A DNA stretch of 33,125 nucleotides from Sphingobacterium shayense (GTDB lineage: Bacteria > Bacteroidota > Bacteroidia > Sphingobacteriales > Sphingobacteriaceae), in contig NZ_JABMCQ010000025.1 of NCBI RefSeq assembly GCF_013179575.1, positions 1-33,125 of the forward strand, in the 5' to 3' direction. The position numbers and the translations under genes are program-made. Below are positions 8,653-16,582 of this stretch, one piece after another. The notes beneath the pieces are model-generated. The model searched no databases and was not told the origin of the DNA. It worked only from the letters and a program-made list of their open reading frames with translations. The first letter of the stretch is position 1, and every line of letters starts with the position of its first letter.

Positions 8653-10066
8653 AAAATTTAGGGTTAAAATTGACCAAAAAAAGTTGATCGCGGGCACGCG
8701 TTATCGCGGTATATAACCATCGTAAAAATTCCATATTCAACATTTCATCATTCAGATAACCCTGGTCCACAAATACGCAAGGCCATTGTCCACCCTGCGC
8801 TTTATGGCAAGTAATGGCATAAGCAAACTTAATTTGTAGTGCATTATAATAGGGATCCTTTTTGATTGCATCTAATCGATCCTGCTTTAAGGGTATATCC
8901 TTATAATCTTCAGCAATAGACTCATATAGCTTCTGCGATTGTTCACGTGGCAAATTGGGGGCATCGACATAGATACTGTCCAGAAGTACACGGCATAGTA
9001 CTGGCTCTAACTCGTCGTCGTCAATAAACTCTAAGGAGATGTCTGCGAAACGAAACCCATGCTGCTCGTGCACATTACTCACCTTACGAACTTTCGCTTG
9101 ATCGCCATTAGCTATAAATCCAGTATTTTTCTCGTCGTGTTGCTGCAACCAGTAATAATTGTTACGGACAACCATAATAAGATCACCACCCGTTATCTCT
9201 TCCTCACGGAATAAAATTTGGTTACGAATGTGCTGGTTGTATAAGTTTGCAGACTTATTCGACCGACAGATAACAATACTATTTTCTATCTCGTATTTGT
9301 CATAGCTATAATGTAGGCCCTCGATGAGCCTGTCTCCATTCATACGGAAGATATCTTTGAAACCTTTGGTATGAAAATGAGGAAAGGGCAGGGTGCTCTC
9401 AAAATCTTCCGTGCGAATATCATTTCTAACTTGCGTCGCGTTGTATAGTATTCCCGAATCGTACTGTTGACGTACAACTTCGCGCAACTCATAGTTATAT
9501 ACTCCTAACTTATAGTTTGAATTCAAATAATTAGCATCCAACGCAGGGCTTTCTAACATCCCCACAGGGGGAAGCTGCGCAGTGTCGCCAACAAACATCA
9601 AGCAACAGTTTTTTCCCGATCGAACATAACTGATCAAATCATCCAATAAACTTCGTGAAAAAAAATGTATACCTTCATCGGCAATCATTGAGGCTTCATC
9701 GATGATAAACAAAGTGTCTTCATGTAGATTTTCTGCAAGAACGAAATCAAGTTCCATCGTCGCAGCGGTTTTTTTTCGGTAAATCTTCTTATGAATGGTG
9801 TAGGATTTTCTACCTGAGTAGTAACTCATCACTTTGGCGGCGCGGCCAGTCGGTGCAAGTAATACCGAACGCTTGCGAAGGGAGGGCAAGACTTTTACAA
9901 GCGCGCTTATCAACGTCGTTTTCCCCGTTCCTGCATATCCTTTCAATAAAAAACAAGTATCTCCTCGAAAGGTCACAAGAAATTCCTCCAGCAAAGTTAT
10001 CGCTTCGCATTGCTGCCCTGTCGGAGGCCATGGAAATTGCTGTTTTAGGAGCTTCTGGATATGCAT
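8639..10066 (-). CDS. RecD-like superfamily 1 ATP-dependent DNA helicase
   Basis: A 475-residue helicase of the RecD/Dda type (SF1B). From the ATG at 10066: Walker A GYAGTGKTT (43-51), motif Ia APTGRAAK (71-78), Walker B IIDEASM (121-127), the QLPPVG motif, then in the C-terminal part CHKAQGGQWPCV and YTAITRARD (motifs V and VI). It lacks the long N-terminal region of RecD2 (about 740 residues) and is closer in size to the compact helicases often annotated as exodeoxyribonuclease V alpha in Bacteroidetes. RecB or RecC partners are not present here. The start was moved from a TTG at 10072 to the ATG two codons later. A TAACTTTG box ends three bases before this ATG (see the separate entry). A helical-repeat gene overlaps its 3' end. 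Confidence 0.88.
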   Translation of the reverse strand: MHIQKLLKQQFPWPPTGQQCEAITLLEEFLVTFRGDTCFLLKGYAGTGKTTLISALVKVLPSLRKRSVLLAPTGRAAKVMSYYSGRKSYTIHKKIYRKKTAATMELDFVLAENLHEDTLFIIDEASMIADEGIHFFSRSLLDDLISYVRSGKNCCLMFVGDTAQLPPVGMLESPALDANYLNSNYKLGVYNYELREVVRQQYDSGILYNATQVRNDIRTEDFESTLPFPHFHTKGFKDIFRMNGDRLIEGLHYSYDKYEIENSIVICRSNKSANLYNQHIRNQILFREEEITGGDLIMVVRNNYYWLQQHDEKNTGFIANGDQAKVRKVSNVHEQHGFRFADISLEFIDDDELEPVLCRVLLDSIYVDAPNLPREQSQKLYESIAEDYKDIPLKQDRLDAIKKDPYYNALQIKFAYAITCHKAQGGQWPCVFVDQGYLNDEMLNMEFLRWLYTAITRARDQLFLVNFNPKFYAEE

Positions 10067-10069
10067 AGC

Positions 10070-10077
10070 CAAAGTTA
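10070..10077 (-). promoter_or_regulatory. TAnnTTTG (-7) box abutting the RecD-like start codon
   Basis: On the minus strand TAACTTTG is followed by GCT and then the ATG. It matches the Bacteroidetes -7 consensus exactly, but no TTTG is found about 20 nt upstream. If used, the mRNA would be leaderless or start just inside the gene. Confidence 0.3.
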
Positions 10078-10261
10078 TTCAAAAGGTTGATCAATTCAAT
10101 TGGAAAACCTATTTTTGTTAGGTACGAATATTTATCGCCTATTTATCGTTAGCCTCCTGTATAAAAGGAAAGTCTTCAAATTGGAGTAGGTTGAAATCGT
10201 TAGTCAAAACAATGGTTCTCTAGAATATCATTCGTAAATTACAAATGGCTCAAAAATATAC

Positions 10262-11056
10262 ATGAAATATACATCTAAGAATTTTCATTTACATTATATA
10301 CCGCAATACAAATTGCTTATAAAAACTGGATTGATAGAAGACACACTTCTTGTATTGGATGAAAATAATGAAGTTCAAGTTCTTCAGTCTTATCCGTCCA
10401 ACCAACCTGATTCTGAAGCAACAAAATTACTAGGCCTACCTTTTCAAAAAGTATTTATCACCTTAGCGCTACAGGGCCTGGTATTTATTCCTACGGAAGT
10501 GTATAACGAAAACGATAGTTCCTTGTACCAACATTTTTTGCCAGACGAGAACGTTTCTCGTACACAAAAAGTTAATATCGAAAGTATCGATGTTTCAGCA
10601 TGTTATCAATTTGATTTACTCGCTCACAACAAGTGGAAAGTAATTTTCCCTAATGCACAGTTTGTGCCGAATTTCACTATCTTGCTCGAACAGGTTCAAG
10701 CCCATATTCCATTACAAGGTGAAGTTTTTGGTATACATGTTAGTGATAACCAAGCCGAACTTTTTGCGTTTAAGAATGGGAAATTTCAATTTTATCAAAT
10801 TTTCGATATCTACAGCAAGAATGACTTAAACTATTTCATTCTAAATACGTGTAAATCCATCGGTATTTCGCCAAAGATGAATAGAATACTAATCTCTGGG
10901 CTAGCGTCCGACCATGAGTATACATCGCTCTTAAAAGGCTTTTCTGAAAACCTTCTGTTTATCAACCCAACAACCACCGTTCGAAGTGAGGATGAGCGAA
11001 TTAACGAAAAACTAAAATCATTTAATATACTTATAGACAGCCAACTATGCGTATAA
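10262..11056 (+). CDS. DUF3822 family protein
   Basis: A 264-residue soluble protein recognised as DUF3822 by its size, composition and position directly before rsmD, a conserved arrangement in Bacteroidetes. Parts that stand out are LLVLDENNEVQVLQS near the N-terminus, PFQKVFITLALQGLVFIP (about 61-78) and, in the C-terminal half, SDNQAELFAFKNGKFQFY and RILISGLASDHE, alternating strands and helices that suggest an actin/RNase-H-like (ASKHA) fold. No catalytic motif is evident. Its last 10 nt overlap rsmD, so translation of the two is probably coupled, and a role linked to ribosome or coenzyme A biosynthesis is conceivable but unproven. Function unknown. Confidence 0.82.
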   Translation: MKYTSKNFHLHYIPQYKLLIKTGLIEDTLLVLDENNEVQVLQSYPSNQPDSEATKLLGLPFQKVFITLALQGLVFIPTEVYNENDSSLYQHFLPDENVSRTQKVNIESIDVSACYQFDLLAHNKWKVIFPNAQFVPNFTILLEQVQAHIPLQGEVFGIHVSDNQAELFAFKNGKFQFYQIFDIYSKNDLNYFILNTCKSIGISPKMNRILISGLASDHEYTSLLKGFSENLLFINPTTTVRSEDERINEKLKSFNILIDSQLCV

Positions 11057-11592
11057 TCGGAGGTAAACATGGCGGTATACGATTAACACCCCCAGCGAAA
11101 TTGCCGGTGAGGCCAACAACTGACATCGCCAAAGAGGCGCTTTTTAATATTCTGCAAAATAAGATTGATATCGCAGAAGCTAACTGTTTGGATCTTTTCA
11201 CGGGCACTGGGAATATAACCTTTGAGCTTGCCTCAAGAGGAGCGAACGCTATCGATAGCGTTGATATACACTTTAAATGCTTGCAATATATTAATGAAAC
11301 CGCTAAAGCTTTGAAAGCGGATGATATTATTAAAACTAAAAAAGCGGATGTATTAAAATTTATCGCTAGTTGTAAGAAGCAATACGATTTTATCTTTGCC
11401 GATCCTCCGTATGATATGGGAGAGCTACCTACGTTAGCTAACTTAATCATCAATCAAGGGTTGCTACGCCAGAATGGTTTACTTGTGGTAGAGCATCCTT
11501 CACTTCGCAAAATGGAAGAGTCGTCTTTGCATTCGGAAACACGAAAGTACGGACAGTCTTCATTTAGCTTCTATCAAAACACTTCCGCCTAA
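11047..11592 (+). CDS. rsmD: 16S rRNA (guanine(966)-N(2))-methyltransferase RsmD
   Basis: A 181-residue class I SAM-dependent methyltransferase that methylates G966 of 16S rRNA in the small subunit. MRIIGGKHGGIRL is the usual N-terminus, LDLFTGTGN (48-56) is the SAM-binding motif I, and DPPY (119-122) is the catalytic motif IV for exocyclic amino groups. The next motif (LLVVEHPSLRK) also matches. The length is typical. It overlaps DUF3822 upstream by 10 nt and is followed 15 nt later by coaD, forming a three-gene operon; rsmD-coaD adjacency is widespread in bacteria. Confidence 0.95.
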   Translation: MRIIGGKHGGIRLTPPAKLPVRPTTDIAKEALFNILQNKIDIAEANCLDLFTGTGNITFELASRGANAIDSVDIHFKCLQYINETAKALKADDIIKTKKADVLKFIASCKKQYDFIFADPPYDMGELPTLANLIINQGLLRQNGLLVVEHPSLRKMEESSLHSETRKYGQSSFSFYQNTSA

Positions 11593-11607
11593 GATAAACC
11601 CCTTGTT

Positions 11608-12075
11608 ATGAAAACAGCAGTCTTTGCCGGATCGTTTGATCCATTCACCTTTGCTCATAAAGATATCGTTGAACGCGGACTAGCCTTGTTCGATAAAGTA
11701 ATTGTTGCGATAGGCGTGAACAGCGCAAAAAAAGGATTGATGAGTTATGACCAACGTACAGATGGTATCGTCGATCTTTTTATCAACAATGAAAGGGTAG
11801 AGGTAACCCAATTTACGGGTCTCACGATTGATTTTTGTAGAAAAGTCGGTGCTCAGTATTTACTTCGGGGATTACGGAACACAAATGATTTTGAGTTTGA
11901 AAACGCTATCGCTCAGAATAATTTGATATTAGCACCCGAAATAGAAACATATTTTTTAATGGCGCGTTCGGGGTTAGGGCATATCTCTTCAACAATTGTC
12001 CGTGATATACTCCAAAATGCTGGAGATGTAAGCGCTTTAGTTCCTCCGGAGATCATTACGCACGTTAAACTTTAG
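11608..12075 (+). CDS. coaD: pantetheine-phosphate adenylyltransferase (CoaD)
   Basis: A 155-residue cytoplasmic nucleotidyltransferase that makes dephospho-CoA from ATP and 4'-phosphopantetheine, the penultimate step of coenzyme A synthesis. The N-terminal AGSFDPFTFAHKDIVERG carries the nucleotidyltransferase motif, here TxAH instead of the usual TxGH; the histidine is kept. RGLRNTNDFEFE and HISSTIVRDI (the ISSTxxR motif that binds ATP) follow in the expected places. It is the last gene of DUF3822-rsmD-coaD and a strong hairpin follows about 155 nt later. The glycine-to-alanine change beside the catalytic histidine is mild, and I expect the enzyme to be active. Confidence 0.93.
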   Translation: MKTAVFAGSFDPFTFAHKDIVERGLALFDKVIVAIGVNSAKKGLMSYDQRTDGIVDLFINNERVEVTQFTGLTIDFCRKVGAQYLLRGLRNTNDFEFENAIAQNNLILAPEIETYFLMARSGLGHISSTIVRDILQNAGDVSALVPPEIITHVKL

Positions 12076-12230
12076 CCTTTCTCGGTCAAAAAAAGAGCCT
12101 TGATATCCGATACCTGAATACAAATAATTGAATCACCGTAACTGGTCTCTATAAAAATGGAGAAAAATTACTTCCAAATAAAATTAATTTAGTACATCCT
12201 TATATTTTTTGAAAGCAAAGTGATAAAAAT

Positions 12231-12273
12231 AAAACATAGCCCAACTTGATGATAGAGTTGCGCTATGTTTTTA
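12231..12273. terminator. bidirectional terminator between coaD and the DEAD-box gene
   Basis: AAAACATAGC (12231-12240) pairs with GCTATGTTTT (12262-12271); after a C/C mismatch CAACT (12242-12246) pairs with AGTTG (12256-12260). A-rich sequence on the left and T-rich on the right allow function for both convergent genes. The rest of the 277-nt gap shows nothing clear. Confidence 0.85.
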
Positions 12274-12352
12274 CTCGCGGTTAGCAAGCAATGAGTATTA
12301 TTAGCATATTCAATTTGTAATCCGATCACCACCGGCTGAATATTCACAAGTG

Positions 12353-13660
12353 TTAGGTTCGACCAATTTTCACCTTTTTACCTTTTATTTTATTATTCAC
12401 CGATTGCTTGATAATTGTAGCCGCTACATGGCGGTCAACTGATACAAAAGACTCTCTTTCTTTCACCTCAATTAGTCCAACATCTTCTTTACTGATTCCA
12501 TCTAGATTTAAGAGATAGCCGACAATGTCGATTTTATTTATCTTGTCTTTTTTACCACCGGTGATATATAAAGTCGCAAATGGCGAATTGGGAGGTAGAT
12601 CATATTCTTGGTCATCCAAGTCTACAATAGGTGCATCCGCAGGTACATATGGATAATCTTCCTCAGGTTTTAATATCACATAAACCTCACCGCTTGCTTG
12701 CATACGAGCGGTACGGCCATTACGGTGTATAAACGCATCTTCTTTATACGGTAATTGATAATGAATAATTGTTTCTACCTCCGGAATATCTAAACCACGG
12801 GCTGCGAGATCCGTAGTAATCAATATTCGATTAGAATTATTACGGAATTTTAAAAGCGCGAGTTCACGATCGGCTTGTTCAAGCCCTCCGTGGAACAGAT
12901 CATGAATGACTTCACGACCGTCTAGAAGCTCACTGACATGATCAACCGCTTCGCGGTGGTTACAGAAAATGATTGTTTTCTTCTCCCCGTTTCGGCAGAG
13001 AAGCTTAAAAAGCGCTTTCAGTTTATTTTGGGGGGGAGCGATAACTTTTTGAATCAATAACTTCGGGGCGGATGACGCATCGGCCGAAAAATCCACCGTC
13101 ACAAATGAGCCAATTCCTGTAAATTCAGGAATGTCGGTCATCTTCGTCGCCGAGGTTAAAATACGATTTCGCAATCCCTGTAAACGATCAACGATCGAAG
13201 TCATCTGACCTACAAAGCCAAATTCCAATGATTTATCAAACTCATCAAGGACTAAGGTGTGAATTGATCTGGAATCAACATGTTCGCGCTCGAAATGATA
13301 CATAACTCTCCCGGGTGTACCAATTAGGATATCAGGAGCTTCGCGCAGTTTGTTACGTTCTACTTTAGTATCGTTCCCTCCATAGACACATGTTATCTTA
13401 TAGCCTTGGTGAACCTTACGTATTACCTGCTCAATTTGAAGAGCCAGTTCCCGAGTTGGCACTAAGATTAACACTTGAGTTCCGTCATAGTTTACGACCA
13501 AATGTTTTTCCAACAGGAGCGCAAAAGCAAGCGTTTTACCTGTACCGGTAGGGGAATGTAAAACAAAGTCTTTTTTATCATCGTATTTATCAAGAACCGC
13601 CTGCTGCATCTCATTGAGTTGAGAAATCTGCATGCGTTGTAAAATTTGCTGTAGCTCCAT
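12353..13660 (-). CDS. DEAD-box RNA helicase with C-terminal DbpA-like RNA-binding domain (DEFD variant)
   Basis: A 435-residue SF2 RNA helicase. It has a short Q-motif region (NEMQQAVL), Walker A PTGTGKT (37-43), PTRELA (68-73), GTPGR, motif II DEFD (139-142) in place of DEAD, SAT (170-172), TTDLAARGLDIP and motif VI HRNGRTAR (312-319). From about residue 365 the sequence (ATLYITGGKKDKINKIDIVG) matches the DbpA RNA-binding domain, which in E. coli DbpA directs the helicase to 23S rRNA hairpin 92. A role in large-subunit assembly is therefore likely but inferred. DEFD keeps the catalytic D and E and occurs in a recognised subgroup. A TACTTTTG box ends five bases before the ATG. The gene is monocistronic, with the terminator at 12231-12273 downstream. 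Confidence 0.9.
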   Translation of the reverse strand: MELQQILQRMQISQLNEMQQAVLDKYDDKKDFVLHSPTGTGKTLAFALLLEKHLVVNYDGTQVLILVPTRELALQIEQVIRKVHQGYKITCVYGGNDTKVERNKLREAPDILIGTPGRVMYHFEREHVDSRSIHTLVLDEFDKSLEFGFVGQMTSIVDRLQGLRNRILTSATKMTDIPEFTGIGSFVTVDFSADASSAPKLLIQKVIAPPQNKLKALFKLLCRNGEKKTIIFCNHREAVDHVSELLDGREVIHDLFHGGLEQADRELALLKFRNNSNRILITTDLAARGLDIPEVETIIHYQLPYKEDAFIHRNGRTARMQASGEVYVILKPEEDYPYVPADAPIVDLDDQEYDLPPNSPFATLYITGGKKDKINKIDIVGYLLNLDGISKEDVGLIEVKERESFVSVDRHVAATIIKQSVNNKIKGKKVKIGRT

Positions 13661-13665
13661 GAGCG

Positions 13666-13673
13666 CAAAAGTA
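13666..13673 (-). promoter_or_regulatory. TAnnTTTG (-7) box just upstream of the DEAD-box start
   Basis: Minus-strand TACTTTTG fits TAnnTTTG exactly and is followed by CGCTC and the ATG. No well-spaced TTTG is found upstream. Use of this box implies an extremely short or absent 5' leader. Confidence 0.4.
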
Positions 13674-13742
13674 CGATTAATAATTCGAAAAGGATCTTTG
13701 AAGGTAAACCGGGAGCAAAATTCCCGCTGTACAATGGTGCCT

Positions 13743-13783
13743 AAAAAAATAAAGGACTATACTGCAATGCAGGATAGCCCTTT
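13743..13783 (-). terminator. terminator of the outer-membrane protein gene
   Basis: AAAGG/CCTTT, CTAT/ATAG and CTGC/GCAG pair around an AAT loop with two single mismatches (13751-13783). The plus-strand A-run at 13743-13749 is the U-run of the minus-strand transcript. Confidence 0.8.
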
Positions 13784-13809
13784 AAAAACATTATATTAAA
13801 GTGATCCGA

Positions 13810-14403
13810 TTAAAAGTGGAACTGAACACCAAGAGTTGGAGATAAAGAGTTCGCGTCTAAACCAAATGAGTTTGAATTAGGTTGCGAATCTTTTCCATCG
13901 TAGTGGTTGTAGTACAATCCACGAACTTTAAGCTCTACGCCTACTTTCGGTGTAGGGAAAAATGCTACTCCTGGAGCAAGCTCGACACCGTAAGAAGCAA
14001 ACTTATTGGTATAGTCGTCAGTACCGTCTTTATACTCAGTTTCGCCCCATTGCATAGGAACTGATAATTGAGAGAAAAACTTAAACGACCCTTCTCCAAT
14101 ATAATTTCTTACAAACGGAGCTAAATTAAAAGCGTTGTTTTTCGTGACGATATCGACAGTAGAACCACTTTTTTGTTCGCTCCAATTATAACCAATCGCG
14201 GTACCTACAGCCCAGTTGTCGCTTACAAAATAACCAACTGTTGGATTAATTGAGAACCCTGTGTTTTTTGCTTCACTGTCCTCTACTTTCTCTGAATGGA
14301 AACCGACTTGTCCACCGACAATAAATTTCCCTTGTTCAGTTTGTGCTTTTGAAGCCATTGTTAAACCAGCAACAGCTGTTAGTGTGAGTAATAATTTTTT
14401 CAT
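13810..14403 (-). CDS. outer-membrane beta-barrel (porin-like) protein
   Basis: A 197-residue protein with a Sec signal peptide (MKKLLLTLTAVAGLTMASKA, cleavage before Q21) and an amphipathic beta-strand pattern throughout: GKFIVGGQVGFHSE, GFSINPTVGYFVSDNWAVGT, AFNLAPFVRNYIGEG, ASYGVELAPGVAFFP and a final strand ending in HF. The aromatic C-terminal residue and length fit small OmpA-/OmpW-like eight-strand barrels typical of Bacteroidetes. The cargo, if any, is unknown. It is transcribed alone, with its own terminator. Upstream on the same strand are a sigma-54-like element (14462-14479) and a 16-bp palindrome (14507-14522), so expression may be strongly regulated. The remainder of the 341-nt gap up to dnaJ holds only the dnaJ terminator. 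Confidence 0.87.
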   Translation of the reverse strand: MKKLLLTLTAVAGLTMASKAQTEQGKFIVGGQVGFHSEKVEDSEAKNTGFSINPTVGYFVSDNWAVGTAIGYNWSEQKSGSTVDIVTKNNAFNLAPFVRNYIGEGSFKFFSQLSVPMQWGETEYKDGTDDYTNKFASYGVELAPGVAFFPTPKVGVELKVRGLYYNHYDGKDSQPNSNSFGLDANSLSPTLGVQFHF

Positions 14404-14461
14404 GTTGTATGATATTTAATTTATTAAAAATATTTGACTATCTGTCAATATGATTCAGTTA

Positions 14462-14479
14462 GTTCAATACTTGTGCCAA
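14462..14479 (-). promoter_or_regulatory. sigma-54-like (-24/-12) element upstream of the outer-membrane protein
   Basis: The minus strand reads TTGGCACAAGTATTGAAC. TGGCAC is a full match to the -24 half of the sigma-54 consensus; the -12 half reads TTGA instead of TTGC at correct spacing (10 nt between GG and GA). Transcription would start near 14452, about 49 nt before the ATG. Sixteen of its 18 bases recur upstream of grpE. Confidence 0.45.
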
Positions 14480-14506
14480 GAGATTTATTGAATGTCATCA
14501 AATTGT

Positions 14507-14522
14507 TTGATTATATAATCAA
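14507..14522. promoter_or_regulatory. 16-bp perfect palindrome, candidate operator
   Basis: TTGATTATATAATCAA is its own reverse complement. Its centre lies about 62 nt upstream of the start site predicted from the sigma-54-like element. It could be an activator or repressor site; it is AT-rich, so chance is possible. Confidence 0.3.
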
Positions 14523-14691
14523 TTGATTTTGAATATAAATTTCAATAAGCCATATGAATAACTGGCCAAAAGGAAGGTTGTCAGTCGTGACAAAATATCC
14601 GAAATTCAGACGTAACGTCACACCTGATACTGCCATTCTTAAGTAAAATCGATGGAGAAGCTCGGCGAGAAAAAAAACAAATTACGATATA

Positions 14692-14726
14692 CAAAAAAAA
14701 ACCCGGCATCGAGTGACAGCCGGGTT
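14692..14726 (-). terminator. terminator of grpE-dnaJ
   Basis: ACCCGGC (14701-14707) pairs with GCCGGGT (14719-14725), the strongest GC stem in the region, and the plus-strand A-run just to its left provides the minus-strand U-run. Confidence 0.88.
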
Positions 14727-14744
14727 AAATGAAATTATAAAATA

Positions 14745-15890
14745 TTATTCGAAATATTCTTTAATACGTTCAAAGAATGATTTTTCGCTTTTACCAGGTT
14801 GTGGCTTAAAATTAGCCGACCCCTTAAGTTTTTCTAATAAAGAACGTTCCTCAGGAGAAACGGCTTTTGGAGTCCATACATTTACGTACACCAACTGATC
14901 ACCTTTGTGATACGAATTTACTTCCGGCACACCTTTACCTTTTAACCGTAAAATTTTACCTCCTTGGGTTCCCGGATCAATCTTAATCTTTGCTTTACCA
15001 TCGATAGTTGGAATCTCGACACTCGTGCCTAAAGCAGCATCTGCAAAGTTGATATATAAATCATATATCACGTTGACCCCATCACGCTTTAAAGACTCAT
15101 GCGGAATTTCTTCGATTAAAATGATAAGATCACCTGGAATTCCTCCACGAGGTGCAGCATTACCTTTACCGCTCATAGAAAGCTGCATGCCCTCACTAAC
15201 ACCTGCAGGTATATTGATGGAAATCGTTTCTTCACCACGTTCAAGTCCGTCTCCTTTACAGGTCGTACATTTACTTGTAATTTCCACTCCCTCACCATTA
15301 CAAGTAGGGCAGGTGCTCGTAGTTTGCATCTGTCCTAAGATCGTGTTGGTTACCCGGCGAACCGAACCAGCACCACCGCAAGTAGTACAAGTTTTAGAAG
15401 ATGATTTATCTTTTGCTCCTGTTCCGTCACAGGAGTGACAGTGGATTTGTTTGTTTACTTTAACTTTCTTTTCGACACCTTTAGCAATTTCTTCAAGCGT
15501 CAATTTTACCTTGATACGTAAGTTTGTCCCCCGTTGTACCCGGCGTCCACCTCCACGTGCACCTCCGCCGAAAAAGCTCTCAAACGGACTTCCTCCGCCG
15601 AAAATATCACCAAATTGGCTGAAGATGTCATCCATATTCATTCCGCCACCGCCGAAGCCTGATGCTGAATTACCCGAATGACCAAATTGATCATAGCGTT
15701 GCCTTTTCTCAGAATTACTCAGAACCTCATAAGCTTCTGCAGCTTCTTTGAACTTATCTTCTGCTTCTTTATCATCGGGATTCTTATCCGGGTGATATTT
15801 AATCGCTAGCTTGCGATATGCCGATTTAATCTCTGATGCATCTGCAGATTTGGAAACACCTAATATATCGTAATAATCTCTCTTAGCCAT
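14745..15890 (-). CDS. dnaJ: chaperone protein DnaJ (Hsp40)
   Basis: A 381-residue type I J-protein that delivers substrates to DnaK and stimulates its ATPase. The J domain occupies residues 1-70 with HPD at 33-35; a Gly/Phe-rich linker runs from about 77 to 115; four zinc-binding CxxCxGxG repeats lie at 151-158, 168-175, 194-201 and 208-215; two beta-sandwich substrate domains follow. All eight cysteines are present, so both zinc centres should form. It starts 4 nt after the grpE stop, forming a grpE-dnaJ operon, and is followed by a strong terminator. dnaK itself is not adjacent. No CIRCE-type operator was found upstream of the operon. Confidence 0.97.
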   Translation of the reverse strand: MAKRDYYDILGVSKSADASEIKSAYRKLAIKYHPDKNPDDKEAEDKFKEAAEAYEVLSNSEKRQRYDQFGHSGNSASGFGGGGMNMDDIFSQFGDIFGGGSPFESFFGGGARGGGRRVQRGTNLRIKVKLTLEEIAKGVEKKVKVNKQIHCHSCDGTGAKDKSSSKTCTTCGGAGSVRRVTNTILGQMQTTSTCPTCNGEGVEITSKCTTCKGDGLERGEETISINIPAGVSEGMQLSMSGKGNAAPRGGIPGDLIILIEEIPHESLKRDGVNVIYDLYINFADAALGTSVEIPTIDGKAKIKIDPGTQGGKILRLKGKGVPEVNSYHKGDQLVYVNVWTPKAVSPEERSLLEKLKGSANFKPQPGKSEKSFFERIKEYFE

Positions 15891-15894
15891 CTTT

Positions 15895-16440
15895 CTATTG
15901 ACCTATAACTACCTTAGCGAAACGAACCACTTTATCATTTAAAAAGTATCCTTTTTCCACCACATCTATAATTTTATTTTTCATATCGTCCGATGGAGCT
16001 GGGATCGCCGTAATCGCTTCCTGATACTCAGCATCAAAGGGTTGGCCTATTAGATTTTCCATTTCTTTTAATCCTTCTAAAGCCAACGTTTTGCGGAATT
16101 TTTGATTGACAAGGTCAATACCAACTTTTACCGATTCAACATCTGGAGCGGTCTCCATCGCCGATAGTGCACGATCTAAATCATCTAATACGGGTAATAA
16201 TCTATTAAGCACATCTTTACTTGCTGATTGGATTAGTTCAACACGCTCTTTCGATGTTCTTTTTTTATAATTGTCAAACTCTGCAAATAGACGTGTATAC
16301 CTATCTTGTGTGTCTGCCAATTCTTGTTGTAATTTTTCCTCCTGAGAAAGTTCCTCTTCTGGCTCTTGGCTTTCAGTTGCCGCCGTCTGATCTAAATCCT
16401 CTAAATTTTCGTCTTGAATATTATTTTCCTGTTCGTTCAT
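15895..16440 (-). CDS. grpE: nucleotide exchange factor GrpE
   Basis: A 181-residue cytoplasmic dimeric co-chaperone that releases ADP from DnaK. The N-terminal 40 residues are strongly acidic and probably disordered, followed by a long coiled-coil helix (roughly 45-100, with [14 protein letters not shown]), a helical bundle, and the C-terminal beta domain ([11 protein letters not shown] ... [27 protein letters not shown]). The start is placed at the ATG at 16440 (MNEQENN), as the six extra in-frame residues upstream look unlike a GrpE N-terminus. dnaJ follows after 4 nt. Upstream lies a sigma-54-like element and then the terminator of the ftsE-like gene. Confidence 0.95.
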   Translation of the reverse strand: MNEQENNIQDENLEDLDQTAATESQEPEEELSQEEKLQQELADTQDRYTRLFAEFDNYKKRTSKERVELIQSASKDVLNRLLPVLDDLDRALSAMETAPDVESVKVGIDLVNQKFRKTLALEGLKEMENLIGQPFDAEYQEAITAIPAPSDDMKNKIIDVVEKGYFLNDKVVRFAKVVIGQ

Positions 16441-16480
16441 CATATCTATAAATAGCAATAATACGTATTCGCTAAAGCGG

Positions 16481-16498
16481 GTTCAATAATTTTGCCAA
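16481..16498 (-). promoter_or_regulatory. sigma-54-like (-24/-12) element upstream of grpE-dnaJ
   Basis: The minus strand reads TTGGCAAAATTATTGAAC, identical at 16 of 18 positions to the element at 14462-14479. GG and GA are 10 nt apart as in -24/-12 promoters, with A for the usual C at -12. The predicted start near 16471 leaves about a 30-nt leader. No TAnnTTTG box is found in this gap. Confidence 0.42.
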
Positions 16499-16505
16499 CA
16501 TAAAT

Positions 16506-16559
16506 AAAACCGACACCCTGTCAGTTTGCTTTAAAACAAACGATCAAAATGTCGGTTTT
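16506..16559 (-). terminator. terminator of the ftsE-like gene
   Basis: AAAACCGACA (16506-16515) pairs perfectly with TGTCGGTTTT (16550-16559), and an inner GTTTG/CAAAC stem (16524-16528, 16537-16541) folds within. On the minus strand the stem runs into TTTTATTTA. Confidence 0.75.
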
Positions 16560-16582
16560 ATGATTATATGTCAGTTTATTAG

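Noticed and set aside
8639..8697. A 15-residue N-terminal extension of the helical-repeat protein.
   Set aside because: It would lie wholly inside the helicase gene; the ATG at 8652 gives a normal short overlap.
15025..15681. Proline-rich open frames antisense to dnaJ.
   Set aside because: They result from the Gly-rich and Cys-rich codons of DnaJ read in reverse.
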